A DNA stretch of 64,000 nt, taken from positions 42,470 to 106,469 of the forward strand of contig JADZEW010000031.1 in assembly GCA_020850325.1 (NCBI GenBank). Reading direction: 5' to 3'. The position numbers and the translations under genes were made by a program. Positions 53,751 through 61,590 of the stretch are shown piece by piece. Source of the stretch: Methanoregulaceae archaeon. Its GTDB lineage: Bacteria; Armatimonadota; Fimbriimonadia; Fimbriimonadales; Fimbriimonadaceae. The notes under the pieces are model-generated. The model did no database searches and had not been told where the DNA came from. It worked only from the letters and a program-made list of their open reading frames with translations. Each line of letters opens with the position of its first letter. The stretch's first letter is position 1.

Positions 53751-54599
53751 CTAGAATCTCTCCACCTTCGCCTCGGCACGAAGCTTCGTCATCGTGCTTT
53801 GCCGTTGTCCCGCGAAGTAGGATTCCTCAAGCTCTAGCTTCTCCTCGGCGGTGGCGCTGCTGCCTAGGGCATCGATCCGGAAGATCTGGATGCCGTTCGC
53901 CGTGGTGGAAGGCTGGGTGATGCCGCCTTTGGTGAGTTTGGCCATCTCGGCTTGGGTGGCTTCTGGGAAGAGCCGCTTGGCTCGCCAGCCCACCGAACCT
54001 AGGGCGGCGCGTGCGCGCGGGTCGTCGGTGACGCTCAGCAAGACCTCATCCCACGCCTCGCCGCCCTTCAGGCGCAGGTAGGCACGCTGGGCGCGGTCGG
54101 TCGCAACCTTGATGTCCTCGGTACTTGTGCTCGCGGGCTTGAACACAATCGTCGAAATCTTCACGTAATCGGCGGGGGCAAAGTCCTTCAAGATCAGCTT
54201 TCGCAGCAGCATCTCGGTCTTCACTCGGATGTAAAGGCGCGAAGGTGCGGTGCCCTCTTGCTCCATCGCTTGCTCGATGGTTTGTCCCGCGGGTAGGGTC
54301 TGCCCGATCCCGTCAATCAGTCGCTTGGTCTCGGCCTGGGCTTCGTCATCCGTGACCTTGACGCTTTCCTTTGCCGCCGCGTCTTTGACGATCTGGTAGG
54401 TGATGAGATCGTTCAGGACGTCGTTCTTGCGCCACTCCCACAAAAGAACCTCGACGTCGGCCCTCTTGATCTCGACGCCGTTTACCTTGGCCATCGTCTG
54501 GTTAACGGCAGGGACAGTCTTGAGGAGCGGTTTCGGCACGTCCAGAACTGCGGCCTGGAAGGCGTGCGATAGGGGGATGAAGGCAAAGGCGAGATTCAT
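53751..54599 (-). CDS. SurA/PrsA-like peptidyl-prolyl isomerase (parvulin) protein
   Basis: 282 residues. SurA-type N-terminal helices (VNGVEIKRADVEVLLWEWRK; QIVKDAAAKESVKVTDDEAQ; EEGTAPSRLYIRVKTEMLLR-like) are followed by a parvulin-like domain: VKISTIVFKPASTSTEDIKV, LKGGEAWDEVLLSVTDDPRA, LGSVGWRAKRLFPEA and GGITQPSTTANGIQIFRIDA. A short hydrophobic N-terminus (MNLAFAFIPLSHAFQAAV) may be a signal peptide. A chaperone or isomerase role in the periplasm is inferred. Last gene of a three-gene operon, starting 2 bases after the glycosyltransferase. Confidence 0.8.
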   Translation of the reverse strand: MNLAFAFIPLSHAFQAAVLDVPKPLLKTVPAVNQTMAKVNGVEIKRADVEVLLWEWRKNDVLNDLITYQIVKDAAAKESVKVTDDEAQAETKRLIDGIGQTLPAGQTIEQAMEQEGTAPSRLYIRVKTEMLLRKLILKDFAPADYVKISTIVFKPASTSTEDIKVATDRAQRAYLRLKGGEAWDEVLLSVTDDPRARAALGSVGWRAKRLFPEATQAEMAKLTKGGITQPSTTANGIQIFRIDALGSSATAEEKLELEESYFAGQRQSTMTKLRAEAKVERF

Positions 54600-54601
54600 G
54601 G

Positions 54602-55549
54602 TTACTCCGTTAAGACGTCTCGGTACAGGTCGGCGATACGCGCGGCAGTGGCATCGACGTCGAAGCGCTCGCGCGCCCGGAGCGTGCCGGCTCGTCCGAC
54701 GACTTCCCGGGAGAGCGGCATGCCCAAGATCTCGTCGATTCGAGCGGGGAGGGCTTCATCTTCCACGAACAGATAGCCCGACTGGTCCTCATCGACCATC
54801 TCCCGGAAGCCGGCTCGAAGCAGCACCGGCACGCCGAGCGCCATCGCCTTGGCCGCATTGCGGGCGTAGCCCCGGTCCCGATCAGGCACGACCCACAGGT
54901 CGGAGGCGAGGATCGCGTCCTCGGGCCGCGGCATCCAATCTTTCACGATGATTCGTTTGCTTTCGGGCGGAGTGACGGTCGTGGACACCATCAGCAGCTT
55001 TCCCGTCTCCGTCCGCTCGAAGGCCGCCATCAGACCGTGGTCGCTCATTGCGCCCACCACCAGTTCGTCTTCGGCAAGGCCCAGAAGGTTACGAGCCTCT
55101 TCGCGAGTGCGGGTTGGACTTGGCTCGATCGCTATTCCCGGATAAAGCGCTTCCACGCCACTCACGCCTGCGCCCACGAGGCGGTTGAGCGTGAGGTGGG
55201 ATCCGGCGAGACCAAGAGCCGCCAGATTCAACCTTTCGATCATCGGCCCCGCCAACGTCTTCGGCGGATCGATCAGCGTGTACACCCATGACTCCCGATC
55301 GCCAAACGCTTCTGCGCAGGCCCACGCCGCGCGCGGTCCAAAGGCGTGAACGAGATCGACGCTCTCTGCGCGATCGCGGAGCATGCGCGTGGTGTCGCGA
55401 TCGTAGCGTCCCCCCGCCTCGTTAGGCATCCATGTGCCGGCATCTTCCACGATCGCCGACGCGCCATGGTGGGGAAGTCGAACCGCCAGCTCATCGACAT
55501 GGGCGCCAAGGCCGCCTTGGTGATGCCGGCGGAGGAGCAGAACCCTCAT
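54602..55549 (-). CDS. glycosyltransferase (GT-B, group 1-like)
   Basis: 315 residues. N-terminal MRVLLLRRHHQGGLGAHVDE with a Gly-rich first loop, LVHAFGPRAAWACAEAFGDR, then a C-terminal Rossmann half with LASDLWVVPDRDRGYARNAA, KAMALGVPVLLRAGFREMVD (E/N-A-x-A-x-G-x-P-V pattern) and GYLFVEDEALPARIDEIL. Sugar and acceptor unknown. It overlaps the moxR stop by four bases and precedes the parvulin gene, an unusual gene set. Confidence 0.82.
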   Translation of the reverse strand: MRVLLLRRHHQGGLGAHVDELAVRLPHHGASAIVEDAGTWMPNEAGGRYDRDTTRMLRDRAESVDLVHAFGPRAAWACAEAFGDRESWVYTLIDPPKTLAGPMIERLNLAALGLAGSHLTLNRLVGAGVSGVEALYPGIAIEPSPTRTREEARNLLGLAEDELVVGAMSDHGLMAAFERTETGKLLMVSTTVTPPESKRIIVKDWMPRPEDAILASDLWVVPDRDRGYARNAAKAMALGVPVLLRAGFREMVDEDQSGYLFVEDEALPARIDEILGMPLSREVVGRAGTLRARERFDVDATAARIADLYRDVLTE

Positions 55550-56493
55550 CGCGGGACGACTTGCGCCTCGATGAGCCCGGTCAGCACGCGATCCGCAGTG
55601 AGCCCCTCGACTTCCGCCTCAGGGCGAAGCAAAACGCGGTGTCGCAGGATGGGCAGGGCGAGTTCCTTGATGTCGTCGGGGATCACGAAGTTACGACCTC
55701 GCAGCGCCGCCATGGCCTTTCCACAGTTCAACAACGCGATGCCCGCCCGGGGAGAGCCGCCGACTAAGATGTCGTTTGATCGCCGAGTCGCCTGTACGAG
55801 TTCGAGGATGTACGGGAACACCTTTTCCTCGACGACCACCTGTTGCACTTCGGCTTGGGCGGCTTGGAGCCCGGCGACATCGACCACGGGGCGGATGCCC
55901 ACATCCTCCAGCCGTTGCGGACGGAATCCAGCGTGGTGGCGTCGTAGCACATCGAGCTCGACATCGGGCGCGGGATAGTCGATGATCACCTTCAGCAGGA
56001 ACCGATCCTGCTGGGCTTCGGGAAGCGGATAAGTTCCCTCGAAGTCGATCGGGTTCTGGGTCGCGAAGACGATAAACGGAGGCGGGAGTTTGTGCGCCTC
56101 GCCGTCGATGGTCACCTGCCGCTCCTCCATCGCTTCGAGCAGCGCGGCCTGCGTCTTCGGCGGCGTGCGGTTGATTTCGTCGGCGAGCAGGATGTTCACG
56201 AACACCGGTCCCTTGCGGAGTTTGAACTCCGCATCTTTGGGATCGAAGATGCTCGTGCCGACCACGTCGCTCGGCATCAGGTCCGGCGTGAACTGGATCC
56301 GCCCGAACTCGAGCCCCAGCGTCTTGGCGAGCGTCCGCACGAGCAGCGTCTTCGCTACGCCCGGAACGCCCTCCAACAACACGTGGCCGTTCGCGAGAAT
56401 CGCGACCAGCGCCTGCTCGATCGGGCGTTCTTGACCCGCGATCGCCTTTCCAACTTCGGCGCGGATTGCCGCACCCAGGGCCTCGACCGTCAT
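55546..56493 (-). CDS. MoxR-family AAA+ ATPase
   Basis: 315 residues. AAA+ core: GHVLLEGVPGVAKTLLVRTL (Walker A GVPGVAKT), FTPDLMPSDVVGTSIFDPKD, NILLADEINRTPPKTQAALL (Walker B) and PFIVFATQNPIDFEGTYPLP with EAQQDRF (sensor 1, Arg finger region). C-terminal GGSPRAGIALLNCGKAMAAL and a lid helix. MoxR proteins are thought to help metal-cofactor insertion or protein maturation, usually beside DUF58 and VWA genes, which are missing here. TACCCT lies 7 bases before the ATG. Confidence 0.93.
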   Translation of the reverse strand: MTVEALGAAIRAEVGKAIAGQERPIEQALVAILANGHVLLEGVPGVAKTLLVRTLAKTLGLEFGRIQFTPDLMPSDVVGTSIFDPKDAEFKLRKGPVFVNILLADEINRTPPKTQAALLEAMEERQVTIDGEAHKLPPPFIVFATQNPIDFEGTYPLPEAQQDRFLLKVIIDYPAPDVELDVLRRHHAGFRPQRLEDVGIRPVVDVAGLQAAQAEVQQVVVEEKVFPYILELVQATRRSNDILVGGSPRAGIALLNCGKAMAALRGRNFVIPDDIKELALPILRHRVLLRPEAEVEGLTADRVLTGLIEAQVVPR

Positions 56494-56500
56494 GGGTGCG

Positions 56501-56506
56501 AGGGTA
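56501..56506 (-). promoter_or_regulatory. -10-like box TACCCT before moxR
   Basis: TACCCT, seven bases, ATG at 56493; no Shine-Dalgarno. Confidence 0.4.
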
Positions 56507-56547
56507 CCGCACCCGCCGGGTTCGAAGTTGCGGTAAAACCTTGATCC

Positions 56548-57642
56548 ATGAGTCAGCCGTACGATCGCATCTTCAACTTCTCCGCCGGACCCTGCACCTT
56601 GCCCGTCGAGGTACTTGAAGAAGCACGTGATGGCATGCTCAACTGGAACGGCTCGGGCATGGGCGTGATGGAGATGAGCCACCGCGGCAAGGTGTTTGAC
56701 GGCATCTTCCAGCAGACGAAGGCTTGGCTGAAGGAACTTGCCGGCGTCCCGGACAACTATCAAGTTCTCTTCTTGCAGGGCGGTGCCACGTTCCAGAACA
56801 CGATGGTGCCGATGAACCTGCGCGGCGAGGGCCAGACCGCGGATTACGTCGTCACCGGCGCTTGGGGAAAGAAATCGCACGAGGCGGCGGCTTTGCTCGG
56901 CCCGACGAACAAGGCGTTCGACGCTAAAGCGGAGGGCTACCGAAGCGTGCCCGACCTGGAGGCGATTCCGATCTCGCCCAGTTCGGCTTACCTGCATTTC
57001 ACCAGCAACGAGACGATCCAGGGCGTCGAGTTCTTCACCGATCCAGTTGTGTCAGTACCGCTGGTGTGCGACATGAGCAGCGACATCCTGTCGCGCCCGT
57101 TCGACGTCAGCCGCTACGGATTGATTTACGCTGGAGCACAGAAGAATATGGGGCCTGCCGGCGTCACGCTCGTGATCGTGCGCGAGGACTTGCTCCAGCG
57201 CACGCCCGCAAACATGCAGCCCATGCTCGATCTGAAGCTGATGGCCGAAAACGACAGCATGTACAACACTCCTCCGTGTTGGTCGATCTACATGTGTGGG
57301 TTGGTCTACAAGTGGATGCTGAAGGAAGGCGGGCTGACCGTGTTCCGCGATCGCAACCGAGAGAAGGCGTCGGTGATCTACCGCGCAATTGACGAGTCGG
57401 AGGGATTCTTCAAGGGCCACGCCGATCCCTCAGCCCGCTCGGTGATGAACGTGACGTTTACGCTTCCAAGCGAAGAACTGACCGAGGCGTTCCTCAAAGG
57501 AGCCAAGGCACACCAACTGGATGGGCTGAAGGGCCACCGATCGGTGGGAGGCTGCCGAGCCAGCATCTACAACGCGTTCCCGCTCGAGGGATGCGAAGTG
57601 CTCGCGGGCTACATGCGCGACTTTGCGGCCAAGAACGGGTAG
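56548..57642 (+). CDS. serC: phosphoserine aminotransferase
   Basis: 364 residues, PLP enzyme of serine (and pyridoxine) biosynthesis. IFNFSAGPCTLPVEVLEEA is the family start; VMEMSHRGKVFDGIF, VLFLQGGATFQNTMVPMNL, YVVTGAWGKKSHEAA, LVCDMSSDILSRPFDVSRYG, and YAGAQKNMGPAGVTLVIV with the Schiff-base Lys, then NTPPCWSIYMCGLVYKWM and the Arg in GHRSVGGCRASIYNA. Alone on the plus strand, divergent from moxR. serA and serB are not nearby. Confidence 0.97.
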   Translation: MSQPYDRIFNFSAGPCTLPVEVLEEARDGMLNWNGSGMGVMEMSHRGKVFDGIFQQTKAWLKELAGVPDNYQVLFLQGGATFQNTMVPMNLRGEGQTADYVVTGAWGKKSHEAAALLGPTNKAFDAKAEGYRSVPDLEAIPISPSSAYLHFTSNETIQGVEFFTDPVVSVPLVCDMSSDILSRPFDVSRYGLIYAGAQKNMGPAGVTLVIVREDLLQRTPANMQPMLDLKLMAENDSMYNTPPCWSIYMCGLVYKWMLKEGGLTVFRDRNREKASVIYRAIDESEGFFKGHADPSARSVMNVTFTLPSEELTEAFLKGAKAHQLDGLKGHRSVGGCRASIYNAFPLEGCEVLAGYMRDFAAKNG

Positions 57643-57645
57643 GTC

Positions 57646-58419
57646 TTACGCGCGCCTGCGCCTTGCCAAGGCGGCCAAGCCGAGGCTGATGGCGGCAAGC
57701 GTAGCCGGCTCTGGCACCGGCGCATACTCGATGGTTAGCGTTGGGAAAGGAACCGACCCCCCCACGTCAGACAGTCCGAAAATGAGCTCGCTCTTCTCGA
57801 CGGGCTTTCCGTCGGGGCCAATTCGAGTGTCGTGTGACCATGATGGCATCCACCCGGTTAGGACCAGATCGGAGCCTTCCTTCATTGAGATCGCCATCAG
57901 CCCCAGTGAATCAAGGTGAATCTCGATCTTAGCAGGCAAGGGCAACGGATCGTCCTTGAAGAACACCTTCTCTGCCGCGACGTCGATGTCGTCGAAGCTG
58001 TCGAAGATCATGAGCGCCTCTGCCGGCGTTAGATCGGGCTTCGTGACGAATCCTGCGTCGAAAGTAGTGACCCCGAGTTGGAATGACTCGAACTCATCAT
58101 CGGGAATAGGATCGGGGGGCATCCCCGGGCCCTTGCCGAAGATGAGGCTGGTGCTTGCGATCAGATCTAAAGAGAGCTTGGCCGATAAAATCTCTCCAGG
58201 AATGTCCGGGATGTGGTACCAGAAGAAGCTGCGCCGCTCTGGTGTTCGGTCAAACCCTGGCGTTGTCCCGTACCCAACAAAGTAGTTCTGGAAGTGTGGC
58301 AGATTCGACGGAGCGCCCTCCGCGAAGAAGCCGCCGACCTGCATCGAGTCCAGGACAATAAACTCCGCAGGTCCCAAGGCCGCCGTACTTATCCCTAGTA
58401 TGATTCCGAGTTTCTTCAT
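57646..58419 (-). CDS. PEP-CTERM-tagged secreted protein
   Basis: 257 residues. Short signal peptide (MKKLGIILGISTAALG), a beta-rich mature part of unknown fold (FVTKPDLTPAEALMIFDSFD; PLPAKIEIHLDSLGLMAISM) and a C-terminal tail VPEPATLAAISLGLAALARR followed by RRA: PEP motif, hydrophobic segment and Arg cluster. Processing by an exosortase encoded elsewhere is inferred. A TACAAT box lies 21-26 bases upstream of the ATG. Its stop is 3 bases from the convergent serC stop. Confidence 0.82.
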   Translation of the reverse strand: MKKLGIILGISTAALGPAEFIVLDSMQVGGFFAEGAPSNLPHFQNYFVGYGTTPGFDRTPERRSFFWYHIPDIPGEILSAKLSLDLIASTSLIFGKGPGMPPDPIPDDEFESFQLGVTTFDAGFVTKPDLTPAEALMIFDSFDDIDVAAEKVFFKDDPLPLPAKIEIHLDSLGLMAISMKEGSDLVLTGWMPSWSHDTRIGPDGKPVEKSELIFGLSDVGGSVPFPTLTIEYAPVPEPATLAAISLGLAALARRRRA

Positions 58420-58543
58420 GCCCGCCCTCTCCACTATTGTAGGGGACTAAACGCAAAATGAACAGGTGCTGGCCCAAACCTCGCAAAGTTACCGGGTGGT
58501 CTTGAGCCTGCCCGCGGTTATGCGAGCAGGCGTGCAATCGACA

Positions 58544-59383
58544 TTAGCTTCTACGGCGCCGAAGAAGTGTTGCGAGACCCAATCCGAGAACCGCCAAACT
58601 CATCGGTTCCGGCACTGCCGCCAAGTCTCCTCGACCCGCGTTAAAGGATCCCAGGATGTTTGGCGTGAGCGAGCTTCGAACGGGCGCAGGCAACAGGTAC
58701 GTGTACAGGTCGTCGTTCATGTTGACGTCCATCGTAATCGCTCGGCCCGGCGTGGTCTCGTCGAAGACGAATCCCGCGTTGAACACGAAGTTCTGCGATT
58801 CCTCAACGACGTTGTCCGCAGAGATTCCATTCATCACACCCGTGAGTGGGTCGAGATGTAGAAATGCGTTTGACTCCGCAACCCAAAGGACGCCCTGGGC
58901 ATCGAAGTCGAGGTCGCATCCATTGGCGATCGTCGTGTTTAGTCCGACCGAAGTGAGACCGAACGTGCTGAGATTGATTGTCGCGATGTTCCATGCGCTC
59001 CCAGAAATCACGTCAAGCGCGTACAAGTTACCGTTTCGAATCGTCGCTCCCCGCATCGCCGTGCCCTGGTAGAAGGCGAGCGATGACGCGGTTCCTGTAG
59101 CTTGGTCGATCGTCACCAATCGGCTGCCTGTGCCGTCAAGGAGGAACGCGTAGAGCCTCCCTCCATCATATGCCAGCGCGTCGGCGTCGACGCTGTTCCC
59201 GTTGTAGGTCACCCAAGCGATATCCGTGAACGCTCCAGTTGAGCCATCGAACGAGAAGAGCCTAGTCGGGGCGGTCGATGGGATTGCACCCGCGGCCGTT
59301 GACTTCAATCCATAGATGGTGTTTCCACCTTGCGCGATTGCGGCTAGTCCCACCGCGAGCGCTATCATTGTGAAGGCCTTCAT
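58544..59383 (-). CDS. PEP-CTERM-tagged propeller-like secreted protein
   Basis: 279 residues. Signal peptide at about 1-19 (MKAFTMIALAVGLAAIAQGG). The mature part has propeller-like repeats (FSFDGSTGAFTDIAWVTYNG; VTIDQATGTASSLAFYQGTA; ATINLSTFGLTSVGLNTTIA; LHLDPLTGVMNGISADNVVE). The tail AVPEPMSLAVLGLGLATLLR then RRRS is a PEP-CTERM sorting signal. Good Shine-Dalgarno (AGAGGTG). Lies beside another PEP-CTERM gene in the same orientation, with 124 bases between them. Confidence 0.85.
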   Translation of the reverse strand: MKAFTMIALAVGLAAIAQGGNTIYGLKSTAAGAIPSTAPTRLFSFDGSTGAFTDIAWVTYNGNSVDADALAYDGGRLYAFLLDGTGSRLVTIDQATGTASSLAFYQGTAMRGATIRNGNLYALDVISGSAWNIATINLSTFGLTSVGLNTTIANGCDLDFDAQGVLWVAESNAFLHLDPLTGVMNGISADNVVEESQNFVFNAGFVFDETTPGRAITMDVNMNDDLYTYLLPAPVRSSLTPNILGSFNAGRGDLAAVPEPMSLAVLGLGLATLLRRRRS

Positions 59384-59441
59384 AAGGTCACCTCTTGACC
59401 CCAGTTTGAAGAAGATCCTGCGGAGATAGCTACGCCTTTCA

Positions 59442-59475
59442 GGCGGCGTTCACGCCCAGTTTATGGCGTGCCGCC
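59442..59475. repeat. isolated hairpin near nuoE 3' end
   Basis: Two stacked stems, GGCGG/CCGCC and CACGCC/GGCGTG, with a loop of 8 bases. No T-tract on either strand; possible terminator for nuoE or a repeat. Confidence 0.45.
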
Positions 59476-59558
59476 GTACGGAGGAGCATCAAGCGGCTCT
59501 TGTCCGGTCAGCTGCACCCATCAGGTGCCAGACTCTCGGACATGCACTTCGCTCGACA

Positions 59559-60188
59559 CTACCGATGGGCGGCTTCGCGCTCGGGGCCAGTAACCTGCAC
59601 CGCAACAATCGAGTCCGCCATCTGCACGACCGTGTTGACCGGCGATGCTCGCAGCTCGTCGAGCAGGCGATCCATGTAGGCATCATCGACCGGGCCGTAA
59701 TACTGATCGCCGACCTGAATCACCGGCGCGCGGTCGCACGCGTCGAGGCACTCGACCTCTTCCAGCATGAACTCGCCATCGGCGGTCGTCTCGCCATGGC
59801 CGACGCCGAGCTTGGACTTGAGATAATCCCACACGCGGTAGGCGCCATTCACGTGGCAACTCAGGCAGGTGCACACCTCGATCTTGTGGCGTCCCGGCCG
59901 GTGGGCGGTGTTGTACATCGAATAGAACGTCGCGACGCCCTCCACTTCGGCGTAGCTGCGGTCCAGTCGGTAGGCCACCTCGGCCAGCGCCTCGCCATCG
60001 AGGAATCCGCCGTACTCGCGCTGGGCAATCCAGAGCCCAGGAAGGACGCACGCCTTCTCCTCGGGATAGTGGGTGCGCAGAGCGTCGAGTTCCTTGACCG
60101 CGGCATCCGAGAAGCGGAGGGTCAGTTCCTCGCGCTTGGGCGGCTGGGGACGCTGGTTGACGCTACCGAGTTGCAGCAGTTCGCTCAC
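59559..60188 (-). CDS. nuoE: NADH-quinone oxidoreductase subunit E
   Basis: 24-kDa subunit of complex I that carries a [2Fe-2S] cluster, 209 residues. Ligands: C-x4-C in EVCTCLSCHVNGAYRV and C-x3-C in VECLDACDRAPVIQVGDQYY. Other blocks: LTLRFSDAAVKELDALRTHY, EYGGFLDGEALAEVAYRL and VEGVATFYSMYNTAHRPGRH. The GTG start at 60188 (VSELLQLGSV) has TACACT seven bases upstream and no Shine-Dalgarno; the TTG 27 bases earlier lies before that box. nuoF does not follow; a TlpA-like gene lies between it and nuoD. Confidence 0.93.
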   Translation of the reverse strand: MSELLQLGSVNQRPQPPKREELTLRFSDAAVKELDALRTHYPEEKACVLPGLWIAQREYGGFLDGEALAEVAYRLDRSYAEVEGVATFYSMYNTAHRPGRHKIEVCTCLSCHVNGAYRVWDYLKSKLGVGHGETTADGEFMLEEVECLDACDRAPVIQVGDQYYGPVDDAYMDRLLDELRASPVNTVVQMADSIVAVQVTGPEREAAHR

Positions 60189-60195
60189 GGTGTGA

Positions 60196-60201
60196 AGTGT
60201 A
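60196..60201 (-). promoter_or_regulatory. -10-like box TACACT before nuoE
   Basis: TACACT, seven bases, GTG at 60188. It supports the GTG over the upstream TTG. Confidence 0.5.
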
Positions 60202-60215
60202 CCAAAGCAGTCCAA

Positions 60216-60267
60216 GCTCCCCTCTCCCCGAAGAGAATCATCTTCGAGGGAGGGGTTGGGGGTGGGT
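60216..60267 (+). repeat. C/G-tract hairpin family E, copy 4
   Basis: CTCCCCTC pairs with GAGGGAGG-type sequence around CCCCGAAGAGAATCATCTTCG; ends TTGGGGGTGGG. Lies between the TlpA-like stop and nuoE and could separate their transcripts. Confidence 0.5.
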
Positions 60268-60269
60268 AG

Positions 60270-61412
60270 TTACCGGTTCGCGAAGACCCGCTCGAGCGTC
60301 TTATCCAGCGCCGCGCCTCGCAGGTCGCGCGAGGTCGCCAGAATCTTGCCGGTGTCGCCATCAATCAACAGGCAGAACGGGATGCCCTGCACCGCGAACT
60401 GGGTGCCGATCGTCGTCTCCCAATACTTGCCTTCGTAGACCTGAGCCCACGGCATGCCTTTCTCGGCGGTGAACGACTTCACTTTCTCGGCCATGTTGGC
60501 TTGGTCGAAGCTGATGCCCAGGATCTCAAAGCCCTTGCCGTGATACTTGTTGTAGGCGGGGATCAGGTTCGGCAGCTCGGCGATGCACGGGCCGCACCAG
60601 GTCGCCCAGAAGTCGAGCATCACAACCTTGCCCTTGTAGCTGGTGGGGAAGTTGATCGTCTTGCCGTCCATGGTGGTGGCGGTGAACTTCGGCACGTTCG
60701 CGCCGACCGAGAGGTCCGGCGGAAGCGGAATCTCGGCGACCTTGCTGCTGCTGTTCACGACCTCAAACGACGATCCCACGGGCTTCAGTTCGTAGGTGGT
60801 GCCGCCGAAGTTGAACGGCTGGCCGGTCGCCACGGTCTCGGATCGGCCGTCATTCTTGCCGTTGGCGTTGCGGTCGACCCAAACTCGGTTGTTACCCGCA
60901 GCCGGGCCAGCCATCGCGATCGCGTAGGTGGCAGAACCGAAGGTCGCCTTGCCCTGATAGCCGAAGTCGTAGTAGTACAGCAGCGTGTTCTTGAGCTGGG
61001 CGCGCTGCGGATCACTCTTGTCGAAGCGATAAGCGCCCAGAGAAACGAGCTTGCCATCGACGGTCACCTGGATCGTGCCGCGCTGCATGGTGAGGTTGCC
61101 CTGCTTCTGCGCGGCCCACTCGGTGGCGGGGTCGTTGGTCAGGTCGCCGTCGCCGTTCGCATCCACGTACAGCTTGGGCGCTCCGTTGGCGGGTTCGTCG
61201 AGAATGAACGCGAACTTCTTATCTCCAAGCTGAATCACGCCGTACTGCGGAGCCGAGAGCCCGGCGGGAGCCTTCTTGACGAGGGTCGTGTCGGCGGACA
61301 TTTCGGCACGGATCGGCACGTAGCCGCCCATTTTGGCGGACATGCCCGAAGGGACGAGGGTGAGTTGGACGCCCTGAAGCGCCATCGTGGAGAGTAACAG
61401 GCTGGTAATCAT
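60270..61412 (-). CDS. TlpA-like thioredoxin-fold protein with N-terminal domain
   Basis: 380 residues. Weak signal peptide (MITSLLLSTMALQG). Residues of about 20-235 are a beta-rich domain with two Asp/Asn-rich, calcium-site-like loops (DANGDGDLTND and DRNANGKNDG). Residues of about 240-380 are a TlpA/ResA-type thioredoxin domain: FTATTMDGKTINFPTSYKGK, LDFWATWCGPCIAELPNLI with Cys273-Cys276, FEILGISFDQ and QFAVQGIPFCLLIDGDTGK (cis-Pro). Such proteins reduce disulfides outside the cytoplasm, often in cytochrome maturation. TAACAT lies six bases before the ATG. It sits between nuoD and nuoE. Confidence 0.88.
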   Translation of the reverse strand: MITSLLLSTMALQGVQLTLVPSGMSAKMGGYVPIRAEMSADTTLVKKAPAGLSAPQYGVIQLGDKKFAFILDEPANGAPKLYVDANGDGDLTNDPATEWAAQKQGNLTMQRGTIQVTVDGKLVSLGAYRFDKSDPQRAQLKNTLLYYYDFGYQGKATFGSATYAIAMAGPAAGNNRVWVDRNANGKNDGRSETVATGQPFNFGGTTYELKPVGSSFEVVNSSSKVAEIPLPPDLSVGANVPKFTATTMDGKTINFPTSYKGKVVMLDFWATWCGPCIAELPNLIPAYNKYHGKGFEILGISFDQANMAEKVKSFTAEKGMPWAQVYEGKYWETTIGTQFAVQGIPFCLLIDGDTGKILATSRDLRGAALDKTLERVFANR

Positions 61413-61418
61413 GTGGGC

Positions 61419-61424
61419 ATGTTA
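61419..61424 (-). promoter_or_regulatory. -10-like box TAACAT before TlpA-like gene
   Basis: TAACAT, six bases, ATG at 61412; no Shine-Dalgarno. Confidence 0.4.
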
Positions 61425-61450
61425 CCTTTCAAGTTGCCCGAATTCGTATC

Positions 61451-61587
61451 TTGGGCTCGGGTTGGCACCCGAGGGCTTGGGTTTGCTCGGTTGGCTCGGA
61501 TTAGCTCGGATGGGAACCGTCCACGAGGCGCGCGGGGGCGTCGTACCGCGCCATTCCGGTCGAGCCGCCCGAGCTAACCCGAGCCAA
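61451..61587. repeat. family F tandems around a family B hairpin (copy 7)
   Basis: Left arm 61451-61510 holds degenerate TTGGCTCGGATTAGCTCGG-type decamers (minus-strand orientation of family F). The hairpin at 61530-61551 has stem GCGCGG/CCGCGC and loop GGGCGTCGTA. Right arm 61562-61587 has GAGCTAACCCGAGCC in plus orientation. The arms are inverted to each other, so the whole is a palindromic composite between nuoD and the TlpA-like gene. Confidence 0.6.
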
Positions 61588-61590
61588 GTA

